Shown here: piece by piece, positions 1-6,061 of the stretch | Position numbering within the stretch: position 1 is the first letter of the stretch | Layout of the letters: each line of letters opens with the position of its first letter | Assembly: GCA_938050265.1 (NCBI GenBank) | Contig: CALLJT010000055.1 | Coordinates: 1 to 10,327, forward strand | From: Candidatus Saccharimonadia bacterium | GTDB lineage: Bacteria; Patescibacteriota; Saccharimonadia; Saccharimonadales; SZUA-47 | DNA length: 10,327 bases | Reading direction: 5' to 3' | Notes under the pieces: model-generated | Told to the model about the DNA's origin: nothing | What the model saw: only the letters and a program-made list of their open reading frames with translations | The model's database searches: none | Position numbers and translations under genes: made by a program

Positions 1-75
1 ATCAGCGACCGCGACTGCCCGTGTCATACTTGCTCGCACCGCTTGAGACCGACGTTTTTTTGCCGCGTTGACCAT
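1..75 (-). CDS. N-terminus of an unidentified protein (partial, runs off left edge)
   Basis: Only the first 25 codons are present. The start is an ATG at 75 preceded by a near-perfect Shine-Dalgarno (AGGAGGTGA at 88-80), the strongest ribosome binding site in the window, so a real gene is likely despite its shortness. The visible peptide starts MVNAAKKRRSQAVRASM and is strongly basic, then turns to Ala/Val-rich residues. That would suit the cytoplasmic side of a signal peptide or membrane anchor, but the hydrophobic part is not visible. It lies downstream of metG and tatD on the same strand. In Actinobacteria and Firmicutes that slot often holds rpfB or yabE (secreted cell-wall lytic proteins). 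This is positional inference only; no family is recognisable from 25 residues. Confidence 0.65.
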   Translation of the reverse strand, partial: MVNAAKKRRSQAVRASMTRAVAVAD

Positions 76-79
76 GGGG

Positions 80-88
80 TCACCTCCT
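80..88 (-). promoter_or_regulatory. Strong Shine-Dalgarno site of the edge gene, partly inside a hairpin
   Basis: The minus strand reads AGGAGGTGA, complementary over nine bases to the usual 16S rRNA 3' end, with about seven bases between AGGAGG and the ATG at 75. Just upstream, minus-strand bases 108-103 (CCTGCT) and 102-100 can pair with 95-93 and 91-86 (AGCAGG), with one bulged A and a four-base loop. The 3' arm of this hairpin takes in the first three bases of the SD. Confidence 0.7.
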
Positions 89-207
89 GCTTGCTGTGCA
101 GCAGCAGGGTTGACAACCGTTGCGGTGGCCTGGTTATGTGAACTGTTCATACTTATATACACCTATACGCAGTGGGAGGCGACTGTTTGGGCAGGATGTT
201 CACCGAA

Positions 208-223
208 ACTTCTAGTCAGAAGT
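208..223 (-). terminator. Weak stem-loop right after the tatD stop
   Basis: On the minus strand ACTTCT-GACT-AGAAGT forms a perfect six-bp stem with a four-base loop, starting one base past the TAG stop of tatD. It is followed by only three T residues and the stem is short and not GC-rich, so it is a poor intrinsic terminator. It may instead act as an end-stabilising hairpin or be chance. Confidence 0.3.
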
Positions 224-224
224 C

Positions 225-1127
225 CTATGAAATCCCAAACAGAGCGCGTGCGTTCGCGCTGGTTAGTTCTGATAGACTCTGCAAAGACTCGCCCCGCAGA
301 TCAGCCAAAAACTTCGCTGTCACCACCACATGTCTTGGTTCACACACTTTACCACGATATGGCGCTGGTGTCAAAAATGGTGCGTCAGTTTCGAGTACTA
401 GCCTGTTAAGAGGCACTTTTTTAGCCGCTTCAAGTTGCTTCTGATTACGGGTAAACGTCATGATGCCGTTGAGTCCAATATAGAGCCCTCGTTTGAGCGA
501 CTCCTGTAGTTCATACTCCGTTGCGGAAAAACTATGCACGACTCCACGCACATCAGCATACTCGTCAAATATCTCGAAAAACTCATCGAACGCGTGTGGT
601 GTGTCAGGATTGTCCGTGTTCGCGTCGGCATTACGGATATGAAATATCATCGGCAGGTCGTACTTCTGAGCAACCTCAAAATGCGCGCGCAACAGATGTT
701 TCTGCTTTTGATGCGTGTCGGGATCGTCATGATAAAAGTAGTCTAGCCCACATTCACCGATCGCGACGACCGTACTCGTGTCGCCTGTATGTTCGTCGAT
801 CGTACGGGTCAACAGCTCTTCGATGTCTGACATTGCGTGCGTTAGCTCCTGGACGGTCATATGCTCAGCTTCGTGTGGGTGTAGCGCCAAAGATGCATAA
901 CAGTGTTGCTGGAGCGTACTAAGTTCAACAGCCTGCCGCGAACTCGCAAAATCCGTGCCAACACAAATAAAATCAGATACGCCGCTCTCCAGGCCTTCGT
1001 CAATCAATGTATCGGCATCTTTGCCTGCAAATTTTTGGTCAAACGTGCTGTCGTGGATATGGCAATGCGTGTCTATAAACTGCGGGGAGTTTTGAGGCGT
1101 GAGGGTCGAGTTTTGAGATTGGCTCAT
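225..1127 (-). CDS. tatD: TatD-family metal-dependent hydrolase (3'-5' DNase type)
   Basis: A 300-residue TIM-barrel nuclease of the amidohydrolase superfamily. Family members are two-metal hydrolases, and several act as 3'-5' exonucleases in DNA repair or fragment clearance in the cytoplasm. The metal ligands are all visible: DTHCHIH (His21, His23), IGECGLDY (Glu115), FHIRNA (His153), VVHSFS (His178) and LETDAPFLTP (Asp228), followed by the family signature PYRGKVCEP. Length is slightly above the usual 255-265 residues because of a polar N-terminal tail of about 16 residues and a Thr/Asp/His-rich insert near 100-110. The ATG at 1127 lies 17 bp after the metG stop and has no clear SD, so translation may be coupled to metG. 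The pair metG-tatD is very common in bacteria. The stop is TAG. Confidence 0.95.
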   Translation of the reverse strand: MSQSQNSTLTPQNSPQFIDTHCHIHDSTFDQKFAGKDADTLIDEGLESGVSDFICVGTDFASSRQAVELSTLQQHCYASLALHPHEAEHMTVQELTHAMSDIEELLTRTIDEHTGDTSTVVAIGECGLDYFYHDDPDTHQKQKHLLRAHFEVAQKYDLPMIFHIRNADANTDNPDTPHAFDEFFEIFDEYADVRGVVHSFSATEYELQESLKRGLYIGLNGIMTFTRNQKQLEAAKKVPLNRLVLETDAPFLTPAPYRGKVCEPRHVVVTAKFLADLRGESLQSLSELTSANARALFGIS

Positions 1128-1144
1128 GTGTGTCTTGGGACTGA

Positions 1145-2590
1145 TTATTGTTTTGCTACCACATCTTTGGGGAAAAGTGGCCCATCGAGTGGCTTAACGA
1201 CTCCGGTCGAAAACACGCCTGCGATTGCGTCAGCTGTATCCGGCATGAACGGCACGAGCAGATCTGCAATCTGCAGCAGCGCACCGCACATATAAGCAAG
1301 CACCTCACCGAGATGCTCTGTGTCGGCCTCTTTTGCAAGTTCCCACGGTTTTTCCTGCTCGATATAGCCGTTCAGACCACGAACCTGCTCCCACACCTCT
1401 TCGAGTGCGGTATCGAACCGACAGTCCTCTAGAGCGTTGATGTACCGCTGAATGTCGTGCCCTGCAGGCGGTATCGTACCAATGACGCCCTCCTGATATT
1501 TGACGACCATTGCAGCGACGCGCGATACTGCGTTACCAAGGTCATTGGCAAGTTCGCTGTTGTATACCTGCTCGAACTTCTCCCATGTAAAATCTCCGTC
1601 ATCATAACTCGGGATATGCCGCGCGAAGAAATATCGGAACGCATCAAGCCCATGTTTGTCAATCACCTCAACAGGGTCAATAACGTTGCCGAGCGTCTTG
1701 CTCATTTTGATACCGTCAGACCCAACGTGTCCGTGGGCATACAGTACGCGCGGCAGTGGAAGTTCAAGCCCCATAAGCATTGCTGGCCAAATGGCAGCGT
1801 GAAACCGTAGTATGTCTTTACCGATCAGCTGTATGTCCGCTGGCCAATACGTCGCAAAGTCATCATGCTCTGGATACCCAATGACGGTGATGTAGTTCAT
1901 GAGCGCTTCAAACCATACATACATAACCTGCGTGTCGTCTCCAGGCACACCGATACCCCAAGCGATTTTGTCTGCTGGGCGAGAAATACTGATGTCCTCG
2001 AGCCCGCTGGTGACGAGGTTTAGAATTTCTTTTTTGCGATACTCAGGAATGATGCGTACTTCGTCAGTGCTGATAGCCTCTGCGACTCGCTCGGTAAAAT
2101 CACTGAGACGGAAAAAATAATTGTCTTCTTCGAGCTTGTCATACGAGCGGTTATGGTCTGGGCACGTACCCGCTGTGTCTTTAACATGTGTCTCTGTCTT
2201 GTACTCTTCGCACCCAACGCAGTACCAGCCAGTGTAGGATCCTTTGTATATGTGCTCTGACAGGTTTTCCCAGATTATCTGGGCTCGCTGTTCGTGCGCT
2301 TCGTCTGTCGTCCGTACGAACCGGTCGTTGCTAATACCGGCTTTCTGCGTGAACGCTTCCCAGAGCGGCACGATACTATCTGCGTATTCTTTCGGGGTCT
2401 GGCCAGCCTCTTCTGCTTTTTCTGCAATCTTAGCTCCATGCTCGTCAGTACCGATCTGGAACACGACGTCATCACCCTGCTGCCGACGATAGCGCGCCAA
2501 AATATCCGCGTACAAAAAGTCCATCGCATGTCCGATATGCGGCTTATCGTTCACGTACGGGATAGCCGTACACACGTAGAATTTACTCAT
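1145..2590 (-). CDS. metG: Methionyl-tRNA synthetase (short form)
   Basis: A class I aminoacyl-tRNA synthetase that charges tRNA-Met with methionine in the cytoplasm. Visible signatures are the N-terminal catalytic start YVCTAIPYVNDKPHIGH with the HIGH box at 18-21, GTDEHG (48-52), a zinc-binding insert Cys124-x2-Cys127 with Cys143-x2-His146 (the pattern of the Thermus-type enzyme), and KMSKT at 295-299. KMSKT replaces the commoner KMSKS and is a frequent variant. The helical anticodon domain follows (about 340-470). At 481 residues it ends right after that domain, so it lacks the C-terminal EMAP/Trbp111-like tRNA-binding and dimerising extension of long MetRS. Start ATG at 2590 has no SD; a TATACT box lies eight bases upstream, which suggests a leaderless or near-leaderless mRNA. 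tatD follows in the same transcript. Confidence 0.97.
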   Translation of the reverse strand: MSKFYVCTAIPYVNDKPHIGHAMDFLYADILARYRRQQGDDVVFQIGTDEHGAKIAEKAEEAGQTPKEYADSIVPLWEAFTQKAGISNDRFVRTTDEAHEQRAQIIWENLSEHIYKGSYTGWYCVGCEEYKTETHVKDTAGTCPDHNRSYDKLEEDNYFFRLSDFTERVAEAISTDEVRIIPEYRKKEILNLVTSGLEDISISRPADKIAWGIGVPGDDTQVMYVWFEALMNYITVIGYPEHDDFATYWPADIQLIGKDILRFHAAIWPAMLMGLELPLPRVLYAHGHVGSDGIKMSKTLGNVIDPVEVIDKHGLDAFRYFFARHIPSYDDGDFTWEKFEQVYNSELANDLGNAVSRVAAMVVKYQEGVIGTIPPAGHDIQRYINALEDCRFDTALEEVWEQVRGLNGYIEQEKPWELAKEADTEHLGEVLAYMCGALLQIADLLVPFMPDTADAIAGVFSTGVVKPLDGPLFPKDVVAKQ

Positions 2591-2598
2591 TAGAGAAC

Positions 2599-2627
2599 AG
2601 TATATAGTATTTGGTATGCAGTATACA
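2599..2627 (-). promoter_or_regulatory. Putative metG promoter with duplicated TATACT box
   Basis: On the minus strand TATACTG occurs twice, starting at 2625 and at 2604, exactly 21 bp (two helix turns) apart. The box at 2604-2599 ends eight bases before the metG ATG, which would put the transcript start at or next to the start codon. The box at 2625-2620 has a fair -35 (GTGACT, 2649-2644, 18-bp spacer) inside the inverted repeat next to it. Either may be the true -10; neither has a perfect -35. Confidence 0.4.
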
Positions 2628-2634
2628 GAGAGAC

Positions 2635-2754
2635 CTGACCCACAGTCACTTTTTCTCTGCGAGTAGTATAAGCGTAGTGCAGCCAGAGGCGCCCCTCTTA
2701 GGGGTGGCCCTGCGTGTAACGCTACTCGCGGAGATAAAAGTGACTGTGGGTCAG
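2635..2754. repeat. 120-bp imperfect inverted repeat (long hairpin, ncRNA or MITE-like)
   Basis: The left arm (2635-2666) and right arm (2722-2754) are complementary: 19 perfect pairs from CTGACCCACAGTCAC inward, then one bulged base, a T/G wobble and a further matched block ending in GCGAGTAG. Inside lie an internal loop of about 6-10 bases per side, a short imperfect stem, and an apical CCCCT-CTT-AGGGG hairpin (2692-2704). The element fills most of the 189-bp gap between metG and the gene upstream. No clear target-site duplication flanks it (only CAGAG occurs near both ends, not adjacent on the left), no U-tract follows it on either strand, and no ORF lies inside. It could be a structured RNA, a miniature inverted-repeat element, or a two-way barrier to transcription. 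Confidence 0.8.
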
Positions 2755-2779
2755 CAGAGGGGCTAGACAGTAGACACAG

Positions 2780-3799
2780 TTACTCGGCGGTATTCATCGC
2801 ATCTAGCAAGACGCTGATATCAAGACTATTGTCCGGCGCTGCTATATCAACTGGTTCGTTGATTTCTGACAACTCCACCGCCAGTACGGTACCGTCTTCT
2901 TCTGTCAGCTCCGCACGTACTACTCGCTGTGTCGCCTCGTCGATATACAGCTTTATAGCCGTGTCTTCAGTAATCAAAATTTCGTTGCCCGGCAGGATGC
3001 GCTCGTCAGTTATTCCTACAATTGCGTCGTCGATAGCATTGATGCCCGAGCTTTTCGCTGTGGCTTCGACGATCCGTACACCTTCTTTTTCGTAGACAAC
3101 ATCTTCGACCTCGACCTCAAACGGCTGCTCGTCGTCGTAGAGTGCCATGATAGTTGCGCGCTGTGTGTCGTTGAAGTTTCCGTCCGGAAACTCACCCCGT
3201 ACCGTGTTGATGCCCTGAGCAGTCTCGACCGCGAACGCACCCGAATAAATTGCAACTATCGGAGCCTGTAACTCTAACAAACTTTGTATGTCCTCATCAG
3301 CAGCGACTCTAAACCATGTGCTGTCATACTGCGCGATACTGTCAGTTTCAGTCTGCTCGAGACTGGTTGGCCGTACATACGTTGCGTCTGGCGTCGTCAC
3401 ATAGTCAGTGATGACGGGATCGCCTTCCCCAAACTGCAGTGTCATCGAACCTCGAGACTGAACACTTGATATATCTGTATAGTCAACAAAGGCATCAATT
3501 TCCAAGCCCCCTTCTTCGCCACCAGGAATATCAAACCTGTACTCGAGGAGGGCGGAGGTCTTCTGCATTGAGTTTTCGTACGCCGCACGTAGTAGCTCGC
3601 TGTTAGTCGGAGTCGATGAACCGAAACCGCCGTTCAGTCCAAACATGAGTGCTCCAGATGCCACAACCGCGGCTGCTACAGCAAATGGCCACCACTTCTT
3701 GGCTGTAGATCGCGGCTTCTCCACTGCTTGTGGCATGGTGTTTCCTGTCGGTGTTGGGTTTGTATCGACTGCGTTTGTGTCGTGTGTGTCTGGGTTCAT
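2780..3799 (-). CDS. Single-TM protein with large acidic extracytoplasmic domain, unknown function
   Basis: I do not recognise this 339-residue protein. A polar Thr/Pro/Asp-rich cytoplasmic tail (1-30) ends in KPRSTAKK, followed by one membrane segment (about 37-55, WPFAVAAAVVASGALMFGL). The positive-inside rule puts the remaining 280 residues outside. That part is acidic and looks mostly like beta strands, with a first helix (SELLRAAYENSMQKTSALLEY). The pattern recalls the LolA/LppX-like lipid-carrier fold seen in many surface proteins, but this is impression, not a match. There are no cysteines, so it is not a lipoprotein. Start ATG at 3799 is backed by AGGAG seven bases upstream (minus strand TAGGAGCACTATG). 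It is the last gene of the probable padR operon, 84 bp after its neighbour, and is followed by the long inverted repeat. Confidence 0.9.
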   Translation of the reverse strand: MNPDTHDTNAVDTNPTPTGNTMPQAVEKPRSTAKKWWPFAVAAAVVASGALMFGLNGGFGSSTPTNSELLRAAYENSMQKTSALLEYRFDIPGGEEGGLEIDAFVDYTDISSVQSRGSMTLQFGEGDPVITDYVTTPDATYVRPTSLEQTETDSIAQYDSTWFRVAADEDIQSLLELQAPIVAIYSGAFAVETAQGINTVRGEFPDGNFNDTQRATIMALYDDEQPFEVEVEDVVYEKEGVRIVEATAKSSGINAIDDAIVGITDERILPGNEILITEDTAIKLYIDEATQRVVRAELTEEDGTVLAVELSEINEPVDIAAPDNSLDISVLLDAMNTAE

Positions 3800-3856
3800 A
3801 GTGCTCCTATCATATATCTCTCAGTATTGTTGTTTCGGGTCATGCTCCTTGCCGTA

Positions 3857-3874
3857 CGCAGTGCTCATACTGCG
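3857..3874 (-). terminator. Small stem-loop after the His-rich gene
   Basis: CGCAGT-(6)-ACTGCG is a perfect six-bp stem nine bases past the TAA of the His-rich gene. No T-run follows on the minus strand, so it is unlikely to be a strong terminator; it may stabilise an mRNA end or be chance. Confidence 0.25.
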
Positions 3875-3883
3875 CCGCGTGTC

Positions 3884-4507
3884 TTAGTGAACGTGGTCGT
3901 CAGTTGTATCGTCATCTGCATGATGATCGTCGACCACAATGACCTCCGCAGCAACAACTTCGTCGTCAACCGCATAATCCCTGTGGTCGTTTGTGTTCAG
4001 CGTTACGCGAACGGTGTGTGTACCTTCGTCGAGCTCCCCGATATAGTAATCCCCGCCGTACAGACGAGTCACTTTGACGTCGTCTATATAGAGGTGCGCG
4101 TGACCTTCGCCGTCGGTATGCTCTGATCCAGCTTTTTCTGGCTGAAATGTAAAACTGCTGGTGTGCATATGTAGGTTCCAGCCAGTTTTCGGATCTTTCG
4201 TGACTTCGAGCGAATCAATAGCAGGGACAGCGTCGCCTGACACGTTTAGCTTTTCGTGTGCGTGCATCTTTGCGTCGGTCGTATCGTCGTGGTCATGATC
4301 GTCGTTTGAGTCATGCGTTTCGGAGGACTCAGAATGCTTCACGTCTGTCGTGTCAGCACCCACAGAACTACCGACGAAATACCCGACTGGGAGCGCGACA
4401 AGTGCAGTCGCTAAAAACGTCTTCATAGCCACGTCGAGGCTTGCTGGTGCTGGGTCTGATTGTGCGGTGGTTTTAGATGTTGCTTTGGTGGATTTCTTCT
4501 GTGCCAT
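3884..4507 (-). CDS. Membrane-anchored His/Asp-rich putative metal-binding protein
   Basis: 207 residues from the chosen start. A Lys/Thr/Ala-rich cytoplasmic tail leads to one TM segment (about 28-50, MKTFLATALVALPVGYFVG), then an extracytoplasmic part with a His/Asp-rich stretch (58-84, HDSNDDHDHDD and MHAH), a beta domain (about 86-192) and a tail ending DDHHADDDTTDDHVH. There are 17 His in 207 residues. The beta domain carries NLHMHTSSFTFQPE, GEGHAHLYIDDVKVTRLYG and GTHTVRVTLNTNDH, a pattern I recall from uncharacterised bacterial secreted proteins with ordered His residues (113, 115, 136, 138, 164, 175). A role in binding copper, zinc or nickel at the cell surface is inference. An upstream ATG at 4555 adds 16 residues, but has no SD; the ATG at 4507 follows AAGAGGGACGT, so I prefer it. 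Stop TAA. Confidence 0.88.
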   Translation of the reverse strand: MAQKKSTKATSKTTAQSDPAPASLDVAMKTFLATALVALPVGYFVGSSVGADTTDVKHSESSETHDSNDDHDHDDTTDAKMHAHEKLNVSGDAVPAIDSLEVTKDPKTGWNLHMHTSSFTFQPEKAGSEHTDGEGHAHLYIDDVKVTRLYGGDYYIGELDEGTHTVRVTLNTNDHRDYAVDDEVVAAEVIVVDDHHADDDTTDDHVH

Positions 4508-4564
4508 ACGTCCCTCTTGTCTTCCCTCTTGTTTTACGTGTTGTCTGAACTTCATTGTAGCGCG

Positions 4565-5608
4565 CTATCGTCTATAGTGCACAACAATATCCTGAACAAT
4601 ACCAACCGAGTCGTCAAGACTACCCGATTGTACTTCAATCCATGTATCATGCGCCCACACACGTACAATCACCATGCCTGCTTCTGTCCTATAGAAACCG
4701 TCGTATCCTGCCACGCCAATCGACTGCTCACCTGGCTGGACGTTCGCAAAAAACTGGCGCTCAAAATCACTCGCTGGTGTCGACTGGCTACTCCTTCTCA
4801 TTGTGAGCATATACTCATACGTTGAAAAATTGCCGCCGCTTATGAGGCACACCGTATCAATGGTTGCACGCTTCTGATTGCCTGTCCCCGACTGATCGCT
4901 GGCGGGTTCATTCGCCACGACATAGTACTCTGAACTTCCGAAATACTGCTCCGCCATGTCTACAGTAAACATACGGCAGGCCGCAGATTGTTTCTGCTGC
5001 TCGAGCTGTTGCGACTGAAGTGCGAAGCTTTCTCGGTTCTTCAGAACGTTATATGAATATGATCCAAGCGCGGCCGCACACAGTGCCACGATCAATAGTG
5101 CTGGAAACGCCTTCGCGATGATTAATCGTGCCGACGATCCAGCAGTACTCAACCTATTCCTGTATTGCACCAAACTCATGATGTTAATGCCAACGATCAG
5201 CACAATCACTATCGGCACAACAAAATACCCCGCCCTCAAAAGCCAGCGAAACGCTGAAGAATGAATAATCACACTCTCATACCCACGACTCACAAGATAT
5301 TCTGGAAGCTGTGCGATCAACGCCCAGATGACGACATACATCAATATATACAGACTCAGACGCCAAAACTTACGGCTACTCTGTCTGTTCAGGGACGCAC
5401 CCCGACTTATCAGCCGTTGTCGAACAACATGCGGTATAAGTTCGACATACAACAACCCAAGCTTGACTGTCGCGTACAGCGGGCTGTCATGCTCGATTTG
5501 ATCTTCGAACGTGTGCAGCATTGGTTTTTTATAGCTCCGTCTAAATGACGCTGGATACAAATCAAGCGCCTTTGCATAGCGACGGACCAGTCGCTGTTTA
5601 TAGCTCAC
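4565..5608 (-). CDS. Three-TM membrane protein of a PadR-linked pair, extracytoplasmic C-terminal domain
   Basis: 347 residues starting at GTG (5608), 16 bp after the padR-like stop, with AAGAG as a weak SD. The N-terminus RRYAKALDLYPASFRRSYKKPMLHTFEDQ strongly resembles the cytoplasmic prefix (LYPxxFRxxYxxEML-type) of membrane proteins and permeases found next to PadR regulators. TM segments lie at about 82-101, 124-145 and 162-183. They are followed by a Gln-rich linker (198-208) and an extracytoplasmic domain (about 210-347) with two cysteines (211 and 254) that could form a disulfide. There are no ABC or FtsX signatures, so it is not a permease proper. A role in envelope sensing or in moving a signal to the co-transcribed PadR is inference from context. 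No known family name can be assigned. Confidence 0.9.
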   Translation of the reverse strand: MSYKQRLVRRYAKALDLYPASFRRSYKKPMLHTFEDQIEHDSPLYATVKLGLLYVELIPHVVRQRLISRGASLNRQSSRKFWRLSLYILMYVVIWALIAQLPEYLVSRGYESVIIHSSAFRWLLRAGYFVVPIVIVLIVGINIMSLVQYRNRLSTAGSSARLIIAKAFPALLIVALCAAALGSYSYNVLKNRESFALQSQQLEQQKQSAACRMFTVDMAEQYFGSSEYYVVANEPASDQSGTGNQKRATIDTVCLISGGNFSTYEYMLTMRRSSQSTPASDFERQFFANVQPGEQSIGVAGYDGFYRTEAGMVIVRVWAHDTWIEVQSGSLDDSVGIVQDIVVHYRR

Positions 5609-5624
5609 TGCACACTACTCTTTT

Positions 5625-6002
5625 TCAAGCCCCTGCCGGATTGTTACGCAGGTTTGGCGCTGTGTTTCTTGCCTGTGCAAGCTCGACAGCGTGATTATAA
5701 TATGCAACTTCTTCTGCGAGCACGCCGCGGCCTTTTTCGGTGATTTTATAATGGCGACGTTTTCGAGCCGTCGTGTCATCGGTGTCTTCGATTTCTTCGA
5801 TATATTTATGCTTGTGAAGTTCTTTGATGGTGCCGTACAGACCACCAGGACCTATAGACACTCGACCTTTAGAGTCGTCGTTCACTTGTTGCATGAGCTC
5901 ATACCCATGCCGTGGCTTTAAACTCAGTGCAAGCAAAATACTGAACCCTGTTTGCGTGAGTGGCTTCTGTGATGTTTTTTTGTGTGATGTGCTAGTTTTC
6001 AT
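5625..6002 (-). CDS. PadR-family transcriptional regulator
   Basis: 125 residues. A basic N-terminal tail (1-15) is followed by the PadR winged-helix domain: LTQTGFSILLALSLKPRHGYELMQQV (helices 1-2), GPGGLYGTIKELHKHKYIEE (recognition helix and wing start) and RKRRHYKITEKGRGVLAEE (wing and final helix). It has only a short C-terminal helix, as in the small PadR-s1/LmrR-like subgroup, rather than the long Vir_act_alpha_C domain. PadR proteins are usually dimeric repressors that bind palindromes in their own promoter and respond to small molecules or to a partner membrane protein. The gene starts at ATG 6002 with AAGGG upstream, ends in TGA, and sits 16 bp before the membrane-protein gene. Autoregulation through the palindrome at 6030-6044 is likely but inferred. 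Confidence 0.94.
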   Translation of the reverse strand: MKTSTSHKKTSQKPLTQTGFSILLALSLKPRHGYELMQQVNDDSKGRVSIGPGGLYGTIKELHKHKYIEEIEDTDDTTARKRRHYKITEKGRGVLAEEVAYYNHAVELAQARNTAPNLRNNPAGA

Positions 6003-6020
6003 ACCCGTTACCCTTCATGC

Positions 6021-6050
6021 TTGCCAGTGTATCAGACGCTGATATATACT
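6021..6050 (+). promoter_or_regulatory. Promoter of the PA14 surface-protein gene
   Basis: TTGCCA (6021-6026, 5 of 6 to -35), an 18-bp spacer, and TATACT (6045-6050, 5 of 6 to -10). The start would fall near 6057, only about five bases before the ATG at 6062, so the mRNA is nearly leaderless. The promoter overlaps the opposing padR promoter over 25 of its 30 bp. Confidence 0.65.
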
Positions 6051-6055
6051 GACAA
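6026..6055 (-). promoter_or_regulatory. padR-operon promoter
   Basis: On the minus strand TTGTCA (6055-6050, 5 of 6 to the sigma-70 -35), an 18-bp spacer, and TACACT (6031-6026, 4 of 6 to -10). The expected start near 6019 leaves a leader of about 17 bases containing the AAGGG ribosome binding site of padR. Confidence 0.6.
6030..6044. promoter_or_regulatory. Palindromic operator candidate for the PadR protein
   Basis: TATCAG-ACG-CTGATA is a perfect inverted repeat with six-base half-sites and a three-base centre at 6037. It lies within the 18-bp spacers of both opposing promoters, so a bound dimer would block both. PadR proteins typically bind such palindromes next to their own gene; that this PadR binds it is inference. 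Confidence 0.6.
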
Positions 6056-6061
6056 GTACCT

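Larger units (their letters stand above)
76..224. other. 149-bp gap between tatD and the edge gene
   Basis: No gene is supported here. The gap holds a short stem-loop directly after the tatD stop (208-223), an AT-rich stretch around 141-170 that could hold a minus-strand -10 box (TATAAG) without a convincing -35, an 11-bp palindrome GGTTGACAACC (108-118), and the hairpin and SD of the next gene. The edge gene may therefore have its own promoter or leader regulation. Confidence 0.4.

Noticed and set aside
110..138. Perfect TTGACA (110-115) as a plus-strand -35 box
   Set aside because: There is no acceptable -10 at 16-18 bp (GTTATG at best), and it would point into the antisense of tatD; it is part of the palindrome GGTTGACAACC.
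225..922. Plus-strand ORFs opposite tatD, and similar long antisense ORFs opposite metG and inside the PA14 and phosphotransferase genes
   Set aside because: They lack SD sites and recognisable domains, have odd compositions (Cys/Arg/Ser-rich), and overlap genes with clear family motifs.
2695..2715. AGGGGTGGCCCTGCG on the plus strand looks like the T-box motif AGGGTGGNACCGCG
   Set aside because: It needs an extra base and has mismatches, lies on the strand opposite to metG, has no plus-strand gene downstream, and is explained by the inverted repeat.
2635..2754. The long inverted repeat as a simple rho-independent terminator
   Set aside because: Neither strand has a U-run after the stem, and the structure is much longer than needed.
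2635..2754. The long inverted repeat as bacterial SRP RNA
   Set aside because: The apex lacks the conserved GGAA-type loop and flanking symmetric bulges of domain IV.
4565..5608. Three-TM protein as an ABC or FtsX-type permease
   Set aside because: Only the cytoplasmic prefix resembles those proteins; there is no Walker motif, no FtsX domain and too few TM segments.
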